NCBI GenBank assembly: GCA_030407315.1 | Contig: JALQPE010001873.1 | Coordinates: 1-64,000, forward strand | DNA length: 64,000 bases | From: Asparagopsis taxiformis | Lineage: Eukaryota > Rhodophyta > Florideophyceae > Bonnemaisoniales > Bonnemaisoniaceae | Reading direction: 5' to 3' | Part shown: in pieces, positions 35,348 through 46,501 of the stretch | How the letters are laid out: every line of letters starts with the position of its first letter | Position numbering within the stretch: the stretch's first letter is position 1 | The notes under the pieces: generated by a model | The model's input: only the letters and a program-made list of their open reading frames with translations | The model's database searches: none | What the model was told of the DNA's origin: nothing | Program-made: the position numbers and the translations under genes

Positions 35348-36933
35348 TGGAACGTGCCGGAGCCAGCTTCTTCAAGCCAAAAGGAAGGCGTTTGAAACGG
35401 TATGTCCCAAGTGGGAGGTAAACGCCGTCTTGTCACGGTCGTCCTGTGCAACGGGTATCTCTGCAGTACCCAGAGTTACAATCTAAGGTAGTGAATACCT
35501 GGGCATCTCGAGGGAGTCAATACAATCGTCCATTCGTGGAAGGGGGTACACATCATTGACAGTGATGTCGTTAAGACCCCTATAGTCGACGCAAAAGCGT
35601 AATTTACCATCCTTCTTCGGGACAAGTACAACCGGGCTAGCCCATTCGGAGGTCGAAGGTTCGATCACTCCTTTTTCCAGCATGCTGGTAATTTCCTTAC
35701 GCGCAATCTCTCGTCGAGCGGATCCCATCCGATAGGGTTGTTGCCGCCTGGGCTTGCTCCCTTCCATAATATCGATTCGGTGTTCCGTAGCACGGATATC
35801 TCCCAGGGATCCATCCCACATAGACTCGTGGTGAGACAACATTTCGAGGATGCTCTCCCGCAACGGGGCTTGACCAAGATGGTCGAGAGAGACTTCTTGC
35901 TTCCAGCTTAATGGTCGAGTGGCATCAGCCTCAGTCCCCTGAGGGAGAGTGGTTGCCACAGGGAAGGCTTGTTGGGAGGAGGTCGGACGGCGGAGAGCCA
36001 GGGGGCGCATCGGCCGTTCGGGCGCCCGAAGGGCGTAGCCTATGAATGTTCCTTTTGGGAGGTACTTGTCGGACATACCGAAGTTAGTTAAGATAGTTAG
36101 GAATTCCTGTCGCGGGATGACTTCCTTAACCCCATTTGGGATGGAGACTCGGTGTCGTTGAAGGATCCGATCTCTCGGGATGAGTATACTCAAGCCGCCG
36201 CCGGCGCACACGACAGTGGTTGTTACTTGACTTCGCGGGGGAATAGTCACACTGTGTGATAATCGAATGCCGTGAGACTGGCGGTCTAGGTTAATCCCGT
36301 TAGAGGGTCGCGGGGCATCCACGTAGCACGAGAGAGCGGGGGATGTTTTACGTACAGACGACATCACTAGGATAGCTATCGAGCCGCCGTCGTGAATATC
36401 GATTCGTTGGGCCCGGCACCTAATTGCGTCTACGTGGTTATTCATTGCCCCAGTTCCCAAGATGAGGGGTACGGCCAATCTAGGCGCGACGAAGAATTCT
36501 TCCTCAAAGGATTTGTAGCCTAACTGTAGAGTCAGTTTGATCTTGCCAGTTATCCGCAGAGGGTTGCCGTTGGCATCGGCCAATTGTGGAACTTTTCCCG
36601 TCGGGACTTGAAACTGTTCCCAGTTGCTGGGTAAGCTCTTTTCGTGGATGACCGATGGTCCGGACCCGGTGTCCATCACCATACGCATAGGCGTGAGGAC
36701 TGACGGATCGAGTCCGATGGAACCCATTACTACGTAATGGGCGGCCTTAAGCAAGCATGAGGCTCTCGGCCTTTTTGTTCGAGTCCCTGTGGGGGAGCCC
36801 GAGTGGTTTGGTGTCTGGCAAGGCAGTTGTCCCCCGAAGGGATAGACCTTTGCCTGTGGAGGTGGTCGTGGTGAGATGTCCACTGAATAGCGTAATCGCT
36901 CCACCTCCTGACGGGAGTGCGACACCTCACTCC
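35348..36933 (-). pseudogene. pol: pol fragment: aspartic protease and start of reverse transcriptase
   Basis: Open on the minus strand from inside the end of gag, in the -1 frame relative to gag, down to 35483, then shifted into another frame to 35348. It contains the retroviral-type protease core MVMDTGSGPSVIHE near 36670, the region EVIPRQEFLTIL, and the RT start with EKGVIEPSTSEWASPVVLVP, KKDGKLRFCVDYRGLNDITV and DVYPLPRMDDCIDSL. After that it shifts frame and ends at PFGLK.., before the YLDD catalytic box. RNase H and integrase are missing. No separate start codon is needed if it is made by frameshifting from gag. Confidence 0.85.
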
Positions 36934-36939
36934 CCGTCG

Positions 36940-38865
36940 CTAGTTTTCCGACGACGTTTCGGAGTCGTCGGAGGTTTCTAAGGCGTCGGCAACGTCTTGA
37001 GCCGTTACGGAAGATCTGTTACATTCTAAAACGTCTCGCCTCAGAGGGCCAGGTTTGGGATGATTTTCGTCATCGGCGAACGCAACCATGCGTGTTGGAG
37101 GGTTTGACCGTTGGAGAACTGCCTTAGGGTAATCCCTTTTTCGGTTGAACCGGTCGGACTGGCGCTGTTGGCGGCGCATGACCTGTTCCGGTTCTTGTGG
37201 GTAAGCGTAGTTCGCAAAGGCGAAGTAGGTTCCCACAGAGGGCGGTAGGTAAGGGCAAGTGTATAGCACGTGCCCCGGTTGGCGACAGCCAGAGCATCTC
37301 CAGGTAACAGCCCCCTCGGGGATCATAGACTCAGCGAGCTTAAGATGTTCTCCCGTTAGGGTAGGGGCCTGCATTGGAGCACCCATTGAATTCCCAGAAG
37401 GGATAGGTAAAGTCGGCGGTGGGGTCCGCGGTGTCGCGGACGGCTCCCCGGGTACGGTGGCGAGCATCGCTTTGCGTTTGCGATCGGCAATTTCCCGGGT
37501 AGGGTAAGCCTTTGGCTTTGCAGGTAGCGAAGCTCGTAGAGAGTCCCCGAGTCCTTGAGCAAGGTTACGGACAGCGAGAAAGTCTTCTCCGCCGGAGCGG
37601 CCGATTGTAACCTTGACGGTGTGCTTAACCTCTGGGCGTAGGCCCTTGAGGTAGTAGTTGACCAAGTCTCTTTCCGAGAAGACGTTCGCACACAGGAGGG
37701 CAGCGTCCTGCAGTCTGTCTGCGTACATAGCTTCATCTTCATCCGGGCCTTGCCGAATACGCGTCACCGCATCATAGGCGTCCGCCAAGACGTTGTCCGT
37801 CGCATAGCGAGCCAGAAGGGCGTTAACGGCTTGAGGCCAAGTGATCTGCTGATGCAGGTGGTTGAGAAGCTTGCGCTTTCGCGCCTCAGCGGCGATAAAC
37901 CGTTGAGGTTCTCCTTATAGGAAATACTTGAGTAACTTGGTAGCTTCTCCTTCCGAGACTCCGCATGAATCACATGCATCTTGAAATTCCGCGAGGAACC
38001 GGAGGATGTCGATAGGTTCCGTACCATCGAACGGCGTTAGTGACGCATTAAAATTACGGATCTTCTCCGTTAACTTGTATAAGCTTCGTGGTTTCCCCAT
38101 TGGGGTGTCGGTCGTTAAGGACTTGTTCTTGAGTCGGTAGTACCGATAGGAGACCACCTGGTCGAATGCAGGTTCGCGAGCCTTCAGGGGTACTAAGCCT
38201 TCTTCAAGAGGTCCTTCCTCATCGTCCCACGAGGGGTTTTCCGGTTCTATTCCGGTGGCACGGGAGTGTTGTCTCGTGCGAGAGATGTTCCCTGTCTGGG
38301 ATAGCGACTCAGCGAGGGCGTCCACACGGTCGGACAGGTGTCGGGTCGCTTCTGCGACTTGATCCAATCGGGGATCTTCTTCTTCCTCCCTACTGGGTGT
38401 AGGGTCGGGGGAGTCAGCCGATCGGGTGCGGCGCGAAGGTAACTCCTGTTGTCCTAACGGACTGGAATTAAAGCCGTGAATCGAGAGCTCCTCCAGACGA
38501 GTTTCCAAACGGGACACGCGTTTAGCGAATTCGGCTTTGACCTGCATCCAGGTTTCCGCTAAGAACTCGGCGTCCCGATCTTGGGTGGCTTCTCGGCTGG
38601 CGGCCAGCAATTTTGGCTCGACCAATTCCATTACGGTTTCGACCGTGGCGTCTATGATCTCTGCCCTGCGGTCTTGAACAGTCTTCTCGACGACGGTGCT
38701 GAATTCAGCCTTGAACTCTTCCAACCGTTCGTTGAAGATCCGGTCAGCCCGATCTTGTAGGGTGTTGATCACCACGCCTTCTTCGGCGATCAGATCCGAA
38801 TCGGATAAGTCACTAGCAGGCGCGATGTCCTCACTAGAGGGTCCTGTTGTAGGGTTACGAGGCAT
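36940..38865 (-). pseudogene. gag: gag, copy 1, with one in-frame stop
   Basis: ATG 38865 opens 641 codons on the minus strand to TAG at 36940, interrupted by a TAA at 37917-37915 (codon 317, after LLKYFL); the same frame continues cleanly beyond it. The N-terminal third is acidic and helical (RADRIFNERLEEFKAEFSTV), a likely multimerisation region. The C-terminal part has RQGPDEDEAMYADRLQDAAL, typical of gypsy capsid, and a single CCHC zinc knuckle CSGCRQPGHVLYTC near 37261-37302 that would bind RNA. The end overlaps pol in the -1 frame. The single stop could be natural decay or readthrough. Confidence 0.85.
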
Positions 38866-38944
38866 CGTGGGAGTGATATGAGAAGGGGGAAGTTCTCTCA
38901 AAGAGAGTTACCCGAGGGTACAAGGTTCTAGGTCGAGAGACCAA

Positions 38945-40213
38945 TGTAGCAGGTAGAAAATCCGCTAGAGCGGCAAACCACCCGACAGGTGTCCTGAGCC
39001 TCGGTAGAGGAAGTGGTAGAGCAGATGAACCTTATAGTATACCCAGCGGGAAGTCTCGTATGAGAGAAGAGGTCGCTACCCGGAAGGGGTTAGGCGAATA
39101 GGAATGCTCACGCTAGGTGCGTATGGATGGAGCGAGTGACGTAATCCGTCGAGCTGTTAGCTAACCCTAAGGTTGTCCCTGAGAGGGTTAAACAATAGGT
39201 ATGCAAACACTGTTCCAATGGGTCGTAATTCCACTTGAGTTTACGTTACTCTAGAAACCGTGCCTACTGGCTATTCCAGTGGCAGTTTTATACTAAGTCT
39301 ACTGTAAGCTAGGGTTAGTGGTTAGGAATAAATATCCAGTTAGTGACCAATCAGAACCCAATTACTGGCGCCCGCCTACCCGCGAGGTTATTGCCAATAG
39401 GCTTACATTGTAATGTATGGCTGATCAGCCTAAGTTAAAATTTGCCCCTTGTGGGGTCTTGGCCGGGGCCGATAGGCCCGAAGGGGGTATTTGCAGCCTT
39501 GCGCTTGTCCCAATTACAGGAAACACGCCCAGTTGGCTGGTGCCTTGTGATTGGCACATCCCCTAAGTGGGTACCCAATAGGGAGGCGACACGCTCAGAT
39601 TGGGAGGACCGCCAGGCGGTACGACAGCTCCGGCGGGGGTGCACGTGGATTGCCCTAGGGCATTTCGTCTCCACGGTAGTGGAGAACCTTCCCGCTTCTT
39701 TTAACGCCGCTAGGCGACCGGGAGGGGCCTTCCGCCCACCGGGACAAGGCTGCCGACTGGGAGTGCTGTCGGTTGGCACCCCCAGCCGGTCAACCGAAGC
39801 CAACGCCCGCAGGCTTTTCAAACGGTCCCGACCGCTGCCGTCAGTGGTATCACAGTTGCGGAATACGTCGTGTGAAAACCACGCGTGGAGGCGACCACAA
39901 TCCCCGCGGGGATCCATCGCGCTAAGTGCCTAGTTAACCCTTGAGTGGGTTGAGAACGGCCACGGCCGATAGATCCCTCCGGCAGGTTAGATCCAGCCGT
40001 CCCGGACCCCGCTCTACCACCCGCTACCGGGTTGGGAGACAGGTGTCCGGGCTCCGAGGGATCGATCCACCCGACACAGCCCTCGGGCTACTAGGATCGC
40101 ACGAGGCGTCAACCTCGTGGAATCAGCGCTCTCACTCGTGAGTTCGAATCCTTATCCCTATCCTCTAATCCTCCTCGGAGGTATAATCCATCTACAAGGG
40201 CTAAGGTCCTACA
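38945..40213 (-). repeat. Putative LTR shared by the two gypsy copies
   Basis: Read on the minus strand it begins TGTAGGACC (40213) and ends CTGCTACA (38945), a TGTAG..CTACA pair of the kind that bounds LTRs. A TATAAAAC box lies at 39292-39285. One base after the end comes TTGGTCTCTCGACC, a possible primer-binding start (TGG..), and gag begins 80 bases later. A purine-rich stretch (AAGGGAGCGACAGGAGCG) precedes its left end, as a polypurine tract would. Only one copy is in the window, so LTR identity cannot be tested here. Confidence 0.5.
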
Positions 40214-40274
40214 CGCTCCTGTCGCTCCCTTACCACCCAGTGGTGCTGATTACTTGTACGAAAGTCAGGTCCCG

Positions 40275-41207
40275 ATGACCGTCGCGCCTACCGCGCCAAC
40301 CCCTCAGCCTACAGCTGCCCCTTCATCCCAAGTGGGTCCCGCCATGGAGGCGCTTCTAACATCCGACCAAGGCTCTGAGCCATCCGTGAACGGTGATGAT
40401 GTAGTCACGCGTCAGCCTCCTGCTGTAGATATCCTACGTGGGGAATTGTCGAGTCGCGAGTTGCTGTCGATTCCGCATGTGCGGCGGTTGGCTGATGATC
40501 TCGGGGATGGTACGGTGGCTTCCATTTTTGCTTCTGCCAATGGGCGTTACATCGTAAGATCCGCGTTGGATGGACTTGCATTGTCGTGCAGTACGTTAGC
40601 TACTCGCTATAAGCAAGGACGTGAACAGCGTAACATCGCCCGAGAGCGTCGCCGTACAGCGGATAGGGAGGTTGAGGCCGCACGCCTGAAGGCCGCAGAA
40701 TTGCGAACCCGGATTGGGGAATTAGAAGGTGAGTTGGAGGACGCCCGACGTCTACTGCAGCAGGCAGTTATTCCCGAAGAGGGTGGCGAGGAGGCAGTTC
40801 AGCCTGGTTACTCGCGTCGTCGCGCTAGGTCTCCCGATGAGGGTCTTCCCGAACGCAACGTGCGTACTCGTCTTCATTCCCCCGTGGGTGCTGCGGATGC
40901 TAGTAATCCTTTACTTGCGCGTCTGGATGCCCGGTTAGGGTCGCCTGAATCGCCAGATGTTTCTCCGCCTCCAGCGTCCATCCCCGCAGTGGGGTTATCC
41001 GCCTCTGCGGTTGCGTCTTCGCATGGCCCTGTGCCTGCCCGTCTTCGGGGTTCTAGTGCAGTTCCGCAACGCGGTTCGCGTCGTAATCCTACCTTCGCAA
41101 GGGTTGCACCCCGCCATCCTCGTCCTTCGACGAATGTACGCGCTCCCACCCCTACGGCACCGTCTGCCTCTCATCGGCCTCGGCCTTCTAGCCATTATCG
41201 TCGCTAA
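40275..41207 (+). CDS. Antisense coiled-coil protein of the gypsy element
   Basis: An intact 310-codon frame from ATG 40275 to TAA 41207, on the strand opposite to gag and pol, between the end of pol and the putative LTR. The first ~45 residues are Pro/Ala/Thr-rich. Residues ~50-105 form a compact helical region (LLSIPHVRRLADDLGDGTVA). Residues ~112-165 are a strong coiled coil (ARERRRTADREVEAARLKAA). The end is Arg/Ser/Pro-rich and basic (RPRPSSHYRR). It is undamaged while the sense frames are broken. A structural or regulatory antisense product is possible; its start lies 62 bases from the LTR edge, so antisense transcription from the LTR could drive it. No family recognised. Confidence 0.6.
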   Translation: MTVAPTAPTPQPTAAPSSQVGPAMEALLTSDQGSEPSVNGDDVVTRQPPAVDILRGELSSRELLSIPHVRRLADDLGDGTVASIFASANGRYIVRSALDGLALSCSTLATRYKQGREQRNIARERRRTADREVEAARLKAAELRTRIGELEGELEDARRLLQQAVIPEEGGEEAVQPGYSRRRARSPDEGLPERNVRTRLHSPVGAADASNPLLARLDARLGSPESPDVSPPPASIPAVGLSASAVASSHGPVPARLRGSSAVPQRGSRRNPTFARVAPRHPRPSTNVRAPTPTAPSASHRPRPSSHYRR

Positions 41208-41488
41208 GGACTGGAAATTGCCTTTGGGAGAATAACCTGTAACGGTAGTTTGAACACGCTTTTGCGTTGCGCCATTGTTCATCAGGTAGTCCTGAGGCAC
41301 CTCTGAGGTACATTAAAGATGCATCATCACGCTGACGTGCGGATTTGTTTGTTGAAACCCTTTTTTGGCCAATTTTTTCATTTCCTGAAAATCTTAATTT
41401 CCACAATGGCTCCGGTTGGTGGTGATAAAGTGCGCCCTTTTTGGCTTGACCCTCCGAGGTTTGGTAGCTTCCCCCAGTGGGTTCCTTG

Positions 41489-43150
41489 TTAGGTTCTTGT
41501 CCCTGTGGGGTTACGCAGCTTCTTCCCTCTCTTGGGTTTGCGCGTGCGCGCTCGGCGTGGTTGCCGGTCACCTTCGCGGTGTTGTCTTCGACGGAGGTAC
41601 CTTGATGCCCATTCGGGGGGAACGTTTGCACGTTGCGTCCATGTCGGCTTTCGGTAGCCATACCATTTCACAAGGAACCATTGTTCCCCATCGTCGTCAG
41701 TGACGTAATCGATGAGATCATCGATGGGATATTCCTCCTCTGAGGTTGCGCGTTCGGCGTCGCTACTTCCCTCTGGGGTTTCCTTCGTCCCTTCAGGGAG
41801 AGCTACTCGTTCCGAGTTCGGCTGCGTGCCCTGTGGCGCTTCCTCTTGTTCCCATTGGGGGTGGTTTCCAAAGACCTTACGGGGTTTGCCGTGGCTATTT
41901 CCTTCGCACTTGAGCGAGTGTGTCGACCCGGTTTGGGTTTTGCCAAATGGGCGGGTACTTGACTTGCTTGGTTCTCTATGCGAAGTTCGGCTCCCGATGG
42001 AGGGTTCACATCTCGTTGTGGAGAACTCGGCGTCTGTACGCATGAACTGGATGGTTGTCCTCTCGTCGCAATTGTGCGGTTTGAACGTCTTCGGACGGCT
42101 TCAGCAGCGTCGACATTTGTCGTGTCTTGTCGCAACGTTTGCTTGTGCGATGTTATAGCCCGGTCTGGGTTGACGTCTTGGTCTTGGCCTGCATCGGCAG
42201 AGTTGTCATGGCGTCTTTGTTGACTTATTCGCAATTGTGTGCGATTGCGGTTGGTAGTTACCGGCTGAGTGGGTGAACGACTTCGGTCGTGTGCTTCATT
42301 CCCAATTGTGGGTGAGTTACCGAAGGGTGAAAGACTACAAGGTTCATCCCGAGGGGGAGTTGCAAAATTTTTGCTTACGCGCACAGCGTCGGGGGCCCCC
42401 TCCGCAAGGGTGGTTTGTCCCAAACCACTACTGCCCGGTGTTATCCTAATTGTAGGTTGTCGTGGGGACGATGGTTGATCCCTGAAGGGGTATTCCTGAT
42501 TAGGAGTTGGCGGAAGTGATTCGCTTTGTGCGTTCTGTTGGCCGTCGCCCGTCGGTTGGCGTGATTGTGTATTTCGCGCGAGGGCATCTGCACCTGATGG
42601 TGACGCTTGTGCGTTAGCGGCATGTTGCCTAGGTGGTAAGGTTGGTTCCTCGGTTGGTCGCGGAGCGAGTGTAACTCTATCGAGACTAACCTTTTCGGTG
42701 ATACCATCGCGGTCGATGTAAACCGTTCGCCGTCCGGCACGGATAACCCTATAGGGACCTTGAGCTATTGGAGTTAGCTTGTTCCGTTCACGGACTTCTG
42801 GGTTATCCAGATAAACGTAATCATCGGCAGTGATGAGTCGTTTAGACTTCCGGATTGACCGGTCGAAGTTACGCTTGTAGCGTGCTTGCGCGCTGTGAAG
42901 GCGTTTACCTGCCATATCAATGGTATCCGTAATACGGCGTAAGAAGTCTTGTCGTGAACGCGTCTGGCGTTGCCCTCCTTTTCACCGAATGGTGTGTCGC
43001 ATATGGCGGTGGAGGTCGGCTTAGGATTAGGTCGAAGGGTGTAGTTCCCGTTGTGCGATGCACGTGCGTGTTGTACGCATAGGTTAACGCTGATGCGTAG
43101 ACATCCCAGTCTTCCTGGTTATCATTGACGTAATTACGTAGCATGCTCAA
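41489..43150 (-). pseudogene. pol: Integrase C-terminus, linker and chromodomain, copy 2
   Basis: From 43150 the frame carries the end of the integrase core (LRNYVNDNQEDWDVYASALT, TGTTPFDLILSRP), shifts near 42960, and continues as 42915-41803: RNFDRSIRKSKR, then an SH3-like segment (NKLTPIAQGPYRVIRAGRRT; VYIDRDGITEKVSLDRV), then ~250 residues of Pro/Ser/Gln/Arg-rich linker. A further shift leads to 42043-41489 with a chromodomain at 41740-41594: YPIDDLIDYVTDDDGEQWFL followed by VKWYGYRKPTWTQRANVPPE. Chromodomains at the integrase end of chromoviruses bind histone marks and steer insertion into heterochromatin; that role is inferred here. The first two aromatic cage residues seem conserved as Y and W. 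Confidence 0.75.
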
Positions 43151-43224
43151 TAGAGTACGGTTATACCGTTCGACTTGCCCATTTGTCTGGGGATGGTAAG
43201 CCGTCGTGAAGACGTTCTTCGTTC

Positions 43225-45951
43225 CTAACTGGAGGCAGACGGCCTGAAAGAACTTTGACGCAAATTGCGGACCGTTATCGGATAGTAATGTCCGTGGGGA
43301 CCATACTTAAACACCCAATGTGTACAAAAGGCTACTGCCACATGGTAAGCCGTAATGCTTCGCAGGGGCACCACTTGGGTGAGCTTGGAGAAGCGACATG
43401 AAATCACCAGTAGGTGCACGTTACCTTTCTTGGTACGAGGTAGAGGACCGAGGAGGTCAATTGCAACGTCATCCAATGGTGTGGTAGCTGGGAACAGCTG
43501 GAGGGTACTCGCATGTATGCGCAACCGTAATCAGTTTCTGGCACACGCTGAACAGCGTTCAACCGTTCCGTTTATGTCCGCAGCCATTGCAGGCCAGTAG
43601 TAAGATAGGCGCATCGTGTCGTACATGCGATTCTGACTAGGATGTCCTGCTAGGATTCCGTGATGACACATCGTCAATAGACGTAGCCGCAAGGCTTTGG
43701 GTACCACAATCTGGGATGACCCGTCCAATTTGGACTTCCTACAAAGGACACCGTCTCCATCTTCGAAGAAGAGAGAGTCAGATTTCTGAGAGGCCAGGGC
43801 CTGTTGACAGAAGTCGTCTGTTGGTTGCTCTTCGAGCCACTCTTGGAGAGTTATCGGGCAATAGTTTTCCGTTTGCGGATGAGTCGTTAAGACGGGGGTA
43901 CCCTTGAGGGATGAAGTTCCATTTGCTTGAGCTCTTGCTAGAGAAAGGTCGTAGAACCAAACATCTGTGTCATCATCCAAGGATGTTTCACCTTGCGGTG
44001 CGTGCGTGGCCAACAGAGTTGGTATTTCATCGTCAATAGTGACGGGCGTCTCGCCGGTAGTCTCTACACGCGATAAGGCGTCTGTTAGTTGGTGAACCCG
44101 ACCGGGTCGGTAGACTATTTGATAGTCAAATTCCGCAAGTCGGAGGCGCCAGCGGCATAGTCTCCCTGAAGGGTCGTTGATATTCATAAGCCAATGCAGC
44201 GCGTTATGGTCCGTCCGGACTACAAACTTTGTTTGCTCCAAGTATGGACGTAGAATAGTTACAGCCCATACTACGGCTAAGCACTCGCGCTCCGTAGGGG
44301 AGTATCCTCTTTCAGGTTTAGTCAAGGTCCGCGACCAATAGCCAATTGGCTTGAGATCGTTCTCTTCCCCTTGCTGCTGAAGCAGAGCGCATCCTATTTG
44401 GTATGCGGACGCGTCCGTGTCTACGGTATAGGGTTGACCCAACTTGGGTAGAGACAGTATCGGCGGCTTGATCATGACCTCCTTGAGAACGTTGAACGCG
44501 CGGCGTTGGTCCTCGGTAGGAGGTTCTTTCCCGAATTTAGGGAGGCTGTCTTTGGTCAGCATTTCGTTCAAGGGGTGCGCAATTGCGGCATACCCTTTGA
44601 TGAATCGTCGAAAGACGCCACAGCTTCCGAGGAAGGATCGCATTTGCGTAGGCGTTTGCGGAAAGATCGCGTCAGCGATAGCCGAAGTGGCGTTCTGTGC
44701 AACAGCTAGCTTTCCTGGCATCACGACATGTCCCAGGTAATCAACCTTCTTTTCGAAGAAATGACACTTTGTCAACTTCAGGGTGACACCTGCTTCCCGT
44801 AGGAGGGAGAGTACTTGGTCCACATGGTGGAGATGTTCGGCCTCGTCCCGAGAGAATACGATTACATCGTCTAAGTAAATCAGACAGGTCTGCCAGCGAA
44901 CGCTGCTAAGAATAATGTCGATGGCACGCTGAAACGTTGCCGGTGCATTCTTCAAGCCAAAAGGCAATCGTTTGAAACGATATGTCCCCAAATGGGAGGT
45001 TAATGCCTTTTTGTCACGGTCGTCCTGTGCAACAGGGATCTGCCAATAGCCAGAATTACAATCCAATGTGGTGAATACTTGAGCATCTCCGAGGGAGTCA
45101 ATACAATCATCCATTCGTGGAAGGGGGTACACATCATTGACAGTGATGTCGTTAAGACCCCTATAGTCGACGCAAAAGCGTAATTTACCATCCTTCTTCG
45201 GGACAAGAACCACTGGGCTAGCCCATTCGGAGGTCGACGGTTCGATCACTCCTTTTTCCAGCATGCTGGTTATTTCCTTACGGGCAATCTCTCGACGAGC
45301 GGGTCCCATCCGGTAGGGTTTTTGCCGTCGAGGCTTACTTCCTTCGATAATATCGATTCGGTGTTCCGTAGCGCGGATGTCCCCTAGGGATCCGTCCCAC
45401 ATAGACTCGTGTCGAGATAGCATGCTAAGGATGCGTTCCCTTAACGGGATTTGACTAAGGTGGTCTAGAGAGACTTCTTGCTTCCAACTTGATGGTTGTG
45501 TGGCCTCGGCCTCTTGCTCCTGATGGAGAGTGGTTACTATAGTGAAGGCCTCTTGGGAGGAAGGGGTAGAAAGGCTGAGAGCCATGGGGCGCATTGGCCG
45601 TTCGGGTGCCCGAAGGGCATAGCCTATAATGGTCCCTTTAGGGAGGTACTTGTCGGATGTACCGAAGTTAGTTAATATAGTCAGGAATTCCTGTCGCGGG
45701 ATGACTTCCGCAACCCCATTCGGGATAGAGACACGATGTCGGTGAAGGATCCGATCTCTCGGAGAGAGTATACTCAAGCCGCCACCGGCGCATACAACAG
45801 TAGTTGTTACTTGACTCCGCGGAGGAACATTCACACTTTGTGACAATCGAATGCCGTGAGGCTGGCGGTCTAAGTTAATCCCATTAGAGGGTTGCGAGGC
45901 ATCCACGTAGCACGAAAGGGTGGGGGATGTTTTACGCGTAGGCGACATCAC
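43225..45951 (-). pseudogene. pol: Reverse transcriptase, RNase H and integrase, copy 2
   Basis: 806 clean codons (45951-43531) then a TGA and continuation to 43225. RT: EKGVIEPSTSEWASPVVLVP, FKRLPFGLKNAPATFQRAID, and the catalytic LIYLDDVIVFS near 44865. RNase H: TDASAYQIGCALLQQQ and RTDHNALHWLMN. Integrase: HHCC finger (CHHGILAGH .. CSAC), and a DDE core with first Asp in VAIDLLGPLPRT, second in LLSDNGPQF (after a one-base shift near 43300), and Glu in NGQVERYNRTL. The TGA at ~43530 falls right after the zinc finger. All catalytic residues are visible, but at least one stop and one frameshift break the frame. Confidence 0.85.
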
Positions 45952-46025
45952 TAGGATAGCTATCTACCCGCCGTCGTGAATATCAATTCGTTGGGCCCGG
46001 CACCTAATTGCGTCTACGTGGGTAT

Positions 46026-46487
46026 TCATTGCCCCAGTTCCCAAGATGAGGGGTACGGCCAACTTAGGCGCGACGAAGAATTCTTCCTCAAAGGTATTAT
46101 CTTGCCTTTTATCCGAAGAGGATTGCCGTTAGCATCGGCCAGTTGCGGAACTTTCCTCGTAGGGACTTGGAATTGTTCCCAATTGTGGGGTAAGCTCCTT
46201 TCGTGGATGACCGATGGTCCGGACCCGGTGTCCATTACCATACGCATAGGCGTGAGGACTGACGGGTCGAGTCCGATGGAACCCATTACTACGTAATGGG
46301 CGGCCTTAAGCAGACATGAGGCTTTCGGCCTAGGTATTCGAGTCCCTGTGGGGGAACCCGAGTGGGTTGGTGTCTGGAAAGGCAGATGTTTCCCAGAGGG
46401 ATGGTTTACCTTTACCTGCGGAGATGGTTGTGGTGAGATGTCCACTGAATAGCGTAATCGCTCCACCTCCTGACGGGATTGCGACAC
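46026..46487 (-). pseudogene. pol: Protease region of pol, copy 2
   Basis: Corresponds to 36925 leftward in copy 1: SRQEVERLRYSVDIS, then the protease MVMDTGSGPSVIHE. Relative to copy 1 about 28 bases are missing near 46100 (between GKI and FEEEFF), which shifts the frame. A TAG at ~45966 separates it from the following RT frame. Confidence 0.8.
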
Positions 46488-46501
46488 CTCACTCCTCGTC
46501 G

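Larger units (their letters stand above)
35348..40213 (-). mobile_element. Ty3/gypsy chromodomain-type retroelement, copy 1 (truncated in reverse transcriptase)
   Basis: Read right to left: putative LTR (40213-38945), short leader, gag (38865-36940), then pol with protease and the first part of reverse transcriptase. It breaks off at 35348, where the G-rich module copy C begins. Copy 2 at 40275-47446 is closely similar, so the two lie in tandem and appear to share one LTR. Confidence 0.8.

Noticed and set aside
39435..39917. Two overlapping ~160-codon frames on opposite strands in the LTR region
   Set aside because: They lie inside the putative LTR, have no recognisable motif and mirror each other as GC-rich shadow frames.
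40105..40165. tRNA-like stretch containing GAGTTCGAATCC
   Set aside because: The loop resembles a T-loop, but the flanking bases do not pair as a T-stem or acceptor stem on either strand.
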